NCBI RefSeq assembly: GCF_008370325.1
Contig: NZ_VNIP01000003.1
Location: forward strand, 248,001-312,000
Direction: 5' to 3'
DNA: 64,000 nucleotides
From: Martinezella tropici
GTDB lineage: Bacteria; Pseudomonadota; Alphaproteobacteria; Rhizobiales; Rhizobiaceae
Shown here: piece after piece, positions 59,608 to 64,000 of the stretch
Layout of the letters: the number at the start of each line of letters is the position of its first letter
Numbering within the stretch: the stretch's first letter is position 1
Translations under genes and position numbers: made by a program
The notes under the pieces: generated by a model
The model's input: only the letters and a program-made list of their open reading frames with translations
What the model was told of the DNA's origin: nothing
The model's database searches: none

Positions 59608-60779
59608 AGCGGTTTCTGTCCCGAAGAAGCCCAGATCGGCCAGCCGGCATAGCCTCTTGGATGGAGCGCGGCAAAAATATGATCGGCGAAACCTTGCTTG
59701 AATCGCTCGATGAATGCGGCCGAATCTCCTCTTCTGACCGCCATTTCATCGGCATAGACATTCTGCCACGCCGTGATGATGTCGGCGAAGTCCTGGGGTT
59801 CGCCGTCGAGATTGGTAACCATGAAACTTTCCATCCGCACATCCTTGAAACCGGCGTCCAGCAGCATGCGGCGACCCTTGGGCCCCATTTCGACATCCAT
59901 ATCGAAGTGGGCGAACAGCTTCGCGACCTCGTTATAGGTCCATTGGATGCTGTCGGCTCTGGGTTCGCCAAGACAATGGGAGTTCTTCTCGTTGGTGATG
60001 TAGACCCTGCCACCCGGCTTGCATATGCGATAGAGCTCCCGAAGCAGAACATCCGGGCGGTCGAAGATCTGCAATGAGTGCCTGCAGGTCACGAAATCGA
60101 ACTGGTCGCTGTCGAACAGCATCTGGGATGCATCGCCATAGGTATATTCGATGTCCTGGACGCCGAAGTCGTCCGCCACCTTGCGGGCATATTCGAGGCT
60201 GGGCATCGAATGGTCGAGAGCCACGATCCGTGCCGGCTTGAAATCCTTTCGCAACAGCATGGCGAAATCGCCGATGCCGCAACAGATGTCGGCGATATGC
60301 AAGCCCTCGCGAAGGCCATGCCGCGGCAGTATCTCGCACTCGTGCCGCCACGTCATTTTCGTCTGGGTGCGGAGGATCGGTATGAAGTTCTGGTTCTCAA
60401 CGAATGTCTGCCCGGGATAGAAGGCGGAATCATAGATGTCGACGGTGATGTTGGGCGACAGATCGCTCAAATGGCGAAACAGTCGCGATGCCCATGCAAC
60501 GACGCTCGAAGCGACGACCGTCAGTTTGAGATCGGGCCTCGATCGCGTGGCATCGAGGAGTACATGCGTCAGGGCGCGGAACGCCGTGTTGTTCATGTGG
60601 GTGACGCGCTTCAGGTTGACATAGCAGACGCCGTTCACCGTCTCGATGCCGTTGCGCAGCAGCGCGAGATCATCGGCAAGCTCCGCAACCGAATGCGGCC
60701 TGAGGACCCCTGACAGGGAGAATTCCTGATTATTGGCATCGAATTGCGCCGTGAAACGGCCAGAGGAGAGGTTGCTCAA
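59604..60779 (-). CDS. STAS-like domain fused to SAM-dependent methyltransferase
   Basis: A 391-residue fusion. Residues about 1-118 look like a STAS domain: VCYVNLKRVTHMNNTAFRALTHVLLDATRSRPDLKLTVVAS. The position of the phosphorylated Ser reads M62-N-N-T-A66, so Ser is replaced by Asn with Thr next to it. Residues about 130-385 are a class I methyltransferase with the SAM loop IADICCGIGDFA, VALDHSMPSLEYARKVADDFG, and FDFVTCRHSLQIFD plus RICKPGGRVYITNEK. The substrate is unknown. It overlaps the genes on both sides by four bases, so expression is tightly linked to the phosphatase. Confidence 0.8.
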   Translation of the reverse strand: MSNLSSGRFTAQFDANNQEFSLSGVLRPHSVAELADDLALLRNGIETVNGVCYVNLKRVTHMNNTAFRALTHVLLDATRSRPDLKLTVVASSVVAWASRLFRHLSDLSPNITVDIYDSAFYPGQTFVENQNFIPILRTQTKMTWRHECEILPRHGLREGLHIADICCGIGDFAMLLRKDFKPARIVALDHSMPSLEYARKVADDFGVQDIEYTYGDASQMLFDSDQFDFVTCRHSLQIFDRPDVLLRELYRICKPGGRVYITNEKNSHCLGEPRADSIQWTYNEVAKLFAHFDMDVEMGPKGRRMLLDAGFKDVRMESFMVTNLDGEPQDFADIITAWQNVYADEMAVRRGDSAAFIERFKQGFADHIFAALHPRGYAGWPIWASSGQKPL

Positions 60780-61282
60780 TTGAGTAGCCTTTCGAGCGCG
60801 AGATCCACCACGAAAGTCATCTTTCCTGTATCCTGATCAGGCAATTCGATGTCGGCATCGTAGTTGACGGCAAGGCCGAGAAGGATCGCATGCTCAACAC
60901 GCGCAGCGTCATCGGTGATGACCTCGAGATAGTTTGCCAACGCCTGGCCGTTTCCAATGCGCTCGACGATTGTCTCATATGAATTGCGTTGCTCGGCCGT
61001 GCAGGGAAAGGACAATTCGATCCGTTCGATCGTGCCATTTCGATAGAACCGACAGCTAAGAACACCGTCACTCTCCCTGGTGTGGAACGACATCTCGAAG
61101 AGCTCGTTCAGAGCTGCCGAAAGCAGATTGGCATGGCGGATGGGATCGTGGCGATCGTGGCTGACCATGCGAGCCACATAAGCGGCGCATTGATCGCAAT
61201 GCGACCAGTCCGCCACCAGGGTCGCCATCTCCATCTCCAGTTCAAGCAATGGCTCGAAAGCCGCGTCCACTTGCACTTTCAT
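60776..61282 (-). CDS. Degenerate GHKL-like protein, 168 aa, unknown function
   Basis: A 168-residue soluble protein. LLSAALNELFEMSFHT (Asn59, Glu60, Glu63) resembles the N-box of GHKL kinases, and VEHAILLGLAVNYDADIELPDQ resembles the G-box end seen in the 56688 kinase, but the glycines are mostly missing. It may be a non-catalytic relative that binds the STAS-methyltransferase, by inference only. It ends four bases inside the next gene, and 43 bp separate it from the GGDEF-EAL gene upstream. Confidence 0.7.
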   Translation of the reverse strand: MKVQVDAAFEPLLELEMEMATLVADWSHCDQCAAYVARMVSHDRHDPIRHANLLSAALNELFEMSFHTRESDGVLSCRFYRNGTIERIELSFPCTAEQRNSYETIVERIGNGQALANYLEVITDDAARVEHAILLGLAVNYDADIELPDQDTGKMTFVVDLALERLLN

Positions 61283-61325
61283 GGTACCCTCTCGAGAAAT
61301 CCCGAATGAAACACACTTCAGAAAT

Positions 61326-63029
61326 TCACGGGCTGGCGTGAAATTCGTCGAATGTCGCGGCGGATTGAGTGCGCGTACCCTGCCTTATGAAATCATCAAG
61401 CTTGTCGGCGCTAAGCGGAGGGCTGATGCCGTAGCCCTGCAAGCGGTCGCAGCCCTCCGCCTGGAGCCAGGCTGCCTGCTGCTGCGTTTCGACACCTTCT
61501 GCGGTCACTTGCATGTCCAGGCCGTGGGCGAGGCTAATCACGGAGCGCACAATGGTTTGGCCTTTGGTATCCTGCAGAAGATCCCTGATGAAGTAGCGAT
61601 CGATCTTGATCGTATCGAAGGGAAAATTCTTGAGATAGCTGAGCGAGGAATATTCCGTGCCGAAATCATCGAGGGAAATCTGAATGCCGAGCACATTCAG
61701 CGTGTTCAGCGTGTCCAGATTGTTAATCGTCCGCTCGAGAAGCACGCCTTCGGTGATTTCCAGTTCCAGGCGCTCGGCTGGAAATCCGACAATATCGAGT
61801 GTTTGAGAGATGCGATCGGTCAGGCCCTGCGTCAGGAACTCCGCAGGAGAAAGATTGACCGCAAGCGTATAGTGCACCGGCCATGCCAAGGCTTCGCGGC
61901 AGGCTTCTTCTAGCATCCACTGGCCAATTTCCCGCATGAGACCATCGGCTTCGGCCATGGGAATGAAAGCCGCCGGCGGAATGATTCCGAGGGTCGGATG
62001 CCGCCAGCGCAGCAGCGCCTCGAAGCCGACCACAATGGACGGAGGCTTCACCAGCGGCTGATATTCGATGAAGAACTCGTCGTGCTGTAGTGCCACGCGC
62101 AGGCTGCGCCGCAGCAATTCCCTTTGCTCGACCACGATCAGCATGGCCGGATCGAAAGTCCGCGCACGCCGGCGTCCCTCTTGCTTGGCGGCATAAAGGG
62201 CGACATCAGCAGCCTTCATTAGCTGCTCCCCCTCATTGCCGTCGCGCGGTGCAATTGCGACCCCTACGCTAACCCCAACGAAAAGAGAGATGCCGTTGAC
62301 CATGAACGGCTTCTTGAATTCCGCAACCAGCGCGTTCGCCAGTTTTTCTGGCTCGAAAGCCCCTTGCGGGCTAACCTGGATAACGGCGAATTCATCGCCG
62401 GCGAGACGGTAGACAGTTCCGCCCCGGCCGAGCGCTTGCTTGATTCTTTCGGCGGCGAGTTTCAGCACAATGTCGCCGGCGCCGTGGCCAAGCGTGTCGT
62501 TGACGGGCTTGAAATCATCCAGATCGAGCTGCATCAGCGCCGGCCCGATCTTGCCGCTCACAGGAAGCAGTTGTGCCAGTGCCGAGCTGAATTGACGGCG
62601 ATTGGGTAATCCGGTCAAGGCATCGTGCGTTGCTTGATGGATGAGCCGCGCTTTTTCATCATCTTCGGATGGCGGAGCCTCCTTCGTGCTTGCGCCGTTG
62701 GTTTCGACAATCAGAAGCCCTGCCCGGATATAGGAGACGAGGACGTTGCATTTTCCCCGCCTGGGATCGTCAAGCCGAATCGTGCGGGGTTCGCTGGTAT
62801 CGATTACCTGACGAATGAGCTCGGCAAGCGCCGGTTTTGCAAGCAGCGGGTAGGCTTCCCACAACGTCATCTCGTTCCGGGACGCAAGACCGATATGCTT
62901 TTTGAATTTCTTGGAGGAATCGAGCAGTTTGAGATCGAGATCCCAAAGCGAAATCATCGCCTCTGAACTGTTGGCGGATTCGGACCCAGATGGAATTCGC
63001 TGCGACCGATCCACTCGGTTTTCGGGCAT
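61326..63029 (-). CDS. GGDEF-EAL cyclic-di-GMP turnover protein
   Basis: About 567 residues from the Met of MPENR. A PAS-like N-terminal segment (SLWDLDLKLLDSSKKFKKHIG) precedes a GGDEF domain (about 155-310; DALTGLPNRRQF, active site RLAGDEFAV, AGDEF for GGDEF) and an EAL domain (about 325-560; EALLRW, VNLSPAEF, ELEITEG, DDFGTEYSSL, TIKIDR, AEGVE, LQGYGISPPL). EAL metal residues all appear kept. There is no RxxD inhibition site before AGDEF. It would make or break cyclic-di-GMP. It is the first gene of the partner-switch operon. GGAGGACGAGG lies upstream of this Met. The frame extends to 63173. Confidence 0.92.
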   Translation of the reverse strand: MPENRVDRSQRIPSGSESANSSEAMISLWDLDLKLLDSSKKFKKHIGLASRNEMTLWEAYPLLAKPALAELIRQVIDTSEPRTIRLDDPRRGKCNVLVSYIRAGLLIVETNGASTKEAPPSEDDEKARLIHQATHDALTGLPNRRQFSSALAQLLPVSGKIGPALMQLDLDDFKPVNDTLGHGAGDIVLKLAAERIKQALGRGGTVYRLAGDEFAVIQVSPQGAFEPEKLANALVAEFKKPFMVNGISLFVGVSVGVAIAPRDGNEGEQLMKAADVALYAAKQEGRRRARTFDPAMLIVVEQRELLRRSLRVALQHDEFFIEYQPLVKPPSIVVGFEALLRWRHPTLGIIPPAAFIPMAEADGLMREIGQWMLEEACREALAWPVHYTLAVNLSPAEFLTQGLTDRISQTLDIVGFPAERLELEITEGVLLERTINNLDTLNTLNVLGIQISLDDFGTEYSSLSYLKNFPFDTIKIDRYFIRDLLQDTKGQTIVRSVISLAHGLDMQVTAEGVETQQQAAWLQAEGCDRLQGYGISPPLSADKLDDFIRQGTRTQSAATFDEFHASP

Positions 63030-63656
63030 AGGGCCTCGTCCTCCCAAGCCGGCCACGCAAAATCCGGCCATTGTCCAGTTTGATCTAGTCCGTTCGCATC
63101 GGCGTGTGCGCATCAACAATCGCAGTCTCATCGAGCGAGCAGGCGTGAGTCGTAACTTACCAGAACGTAGCAACCGCTTTAAGCGAATATATTACGAGAT
63201 CTTCATATTTAGCAATGACTGCTGCTTCATATACCGATTAAAGAATGGCAGCAGTATCGGCCTGTTTCATTACCGAACACAACATAGTTGCATTATCGCA
63301 TGAACATTGTTTGGGTTGCAGATCTTCTACACCTCCGATGCTTCGCCCTGTCTCGTATACTTGCCGAAATTCATCGTCGCGATCACGGTCCAACTTTGTC
63401 CCCCGGCGATATTGCAGTGCAGCAGGACGAAACGGGTGAGCGGCCTCCTTCGACAGCGCGCACTTGCGGGAGCGACAAGGTGGCCAATCAGAGGGGCGAA
63501 AGTGTCGCTTTGCGATTGTTTCGGTGCTTCGATCGGAGGTCCCCTGCGCGAGGCGGTCGCGCGCTTTACCGGGTGAAGAATGGCAGCCGCAGAAATTGTC
63601 GCGGCTGAACGCAGCCACCATCCAGCCGCAACGCTGCCTATCTGCGATCCTTTGAT
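63030..63656. other. Promoter region of the GGDEF-EAL operon, no gene seen
   Basis: About 627 bp. The part 63140-63320 is AT-rich compared with the neighbours and would hold the operon promoter. Short open frames here lack ribosome binding sites and known motifs. No repeat or binding site could be assigned. Confidence 0.5.
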
Positions 63657-64000
63657 CTATTGGGTGACGCCGTCGCTCGCTATCCACGATACGAACGCGT
63701 TCAACAGCACAGGGTCGAACTGTCCGGTTGACCTGAGCATCGCATCGATTGCTTCGCAGGGAGACCATGCGGTCTTATATGGCCTCATGGTCGTAAGAGC
63801 GTCATACACATCACAGATTGCAGCGATGCGCGCAACCTCGGGGATTTCGGCTCCGACAAGCCCGTATGGATAGCCGGAGCCATCGAACCTCTCATGATGA
63901 TAGAGGCAAATATCTAGAACGACTTTCGGTATACCCTCGATTTGCCTGAGCATCTCGTGGCCCAACTCTGGATGTGTCTGGATAAGCATGAGTTCGGCGG
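63657..64000 (-). CDS. HD-GYP domain protein, C-terminal part (cut by window edge)
   Basis: The last 114 residues or so of a gene that continues beyond the right edge. HPELGHEMLRQIEGIPKVVLDICLYHHERFDGSGYPYGLVGAEIPEVARIAAICDVYDALTTMRPYK contains the HHE(R)-x-DGSGYP motif (GYP) and the DVYDALT metal motif of cyclic-di-GMP phosphodiesterases of the HD-GYP type. The first HD pair lies outside the window. It has the same orientation as the GGDEF-EAL gene, 627 bp upstream of it. Confidence 0.9.
   Translation of the reverse strand, partial: AELMLIQTHPELGHEMLRQIEGIPKVVLDICLYHHERFDGSGYPYGLVGAEIPEVARIAAICDVYDALTTMRPYKTAWSPCEAIDAMLRSTGQFDPVLLNAFVSWIASDGVTQ

Noticed and set aside
1..64000. tRNA, rRNA, CRISPR array, prophage or attachment site
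   Set aside because: No cloverleaf with TTCGA arm, no regularly spaced repeats and no phage or integrase genes were recognised. Only the IS remnant at 52.7 kb is mobile-element related.

Overview
The window is GC-rich chromosomal or chromid-like DNA from an alphaproteobacterium, most likely a Rhizobium/Agrobacterium-type member of the Rhizobiaceae. This rests on the PrsD/PrsE type I exporter next to an ExsH-like glycanase, a NasST-controlled nitrate operon, a pair resembling the mixed-linkage beta-glucan genes bgsB/bgsA, an IRO-box-like iron site, a Rhizobiales-type SOS box and rhizobial palindromic repeats. No rRNA, tRNA, CRISPR array or intact insertion sequence was seen. Names are from reading the translations, not from database searches.

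Layout. 1-7.5 kb: small redox and stress genes (aldo/keto reductase with LysR, 1-Cys peroxiredoxin, serine hydrolase, FMN reductase, DoxX protein, DODA-type dioxygenase with LysR). 7.7-12.5 kb: a secreted RTX/GH16 glycanase and, convergent to it, prsD-prsE. 12.7-23.2 kb: siderophore use (two siderophore-interacting reductases, AraC regulator, TonB-dependent receptor, binding protein, double-length permease), interrupted by htpG. No ATPase for the importer is present. 23.3-34.4 kb: nasT-nasS and nrtA-nrtB-nrtC-nirB-nirD-nasA, a complete nitrate uptake and reduction pathway to ammonium. 34.5-45.2 kb: zntB, small secreted or SOS-linked proteins, two alpha/beta hydrolases, a DJ-1/GlxA pair, an acetamidase, a cation/proton antiporter, a polyol dehydrogenase and a 46-aa membrane protein. 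45.2-52.5 kb: two 14-TM drug exporters, GntR and ROK regulators and an M81 peptidase. 52.7-64 kb: an insertion-sequence remnant, bgsB-bgsA-like polysaccharide synthase genes, and on the opposite strand a six-gene run (GGDEF-EAL, degenerate kinase-like protein, STAS-methyltransferase, SpoIIE phosphatase, anti-sigma-type kinase, STAS), with the end of an HD-GYP gene at the right edge.

How the parts work together. Between nasS and nrtA there is a match to the sigma-54 -24/-12 consensus, then a 9-bp hairpin with a hexaloop of the ANTAR type, then a terminator ending directly before nrtA. This fits nitrate-dependent antitermination by NasT, released from NasS, on top of nitrogen control by RpoN. 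In the right part, a glucan synthase of a type known to be activated by cyclic-di-GMP faces an operon that combines a cyclic-di-GMP enzyme with a full serine-phosphorylation partner switch, including an unusual STAS-methyltransferase fusion. I regard this 52.9-63.0 kb region as the best candidate for an undescribed regulatory system. The GH16 glycanase at 7.7 kb is of a class that cleaves beta-1,3-1,4 glucans, so it could process the product.
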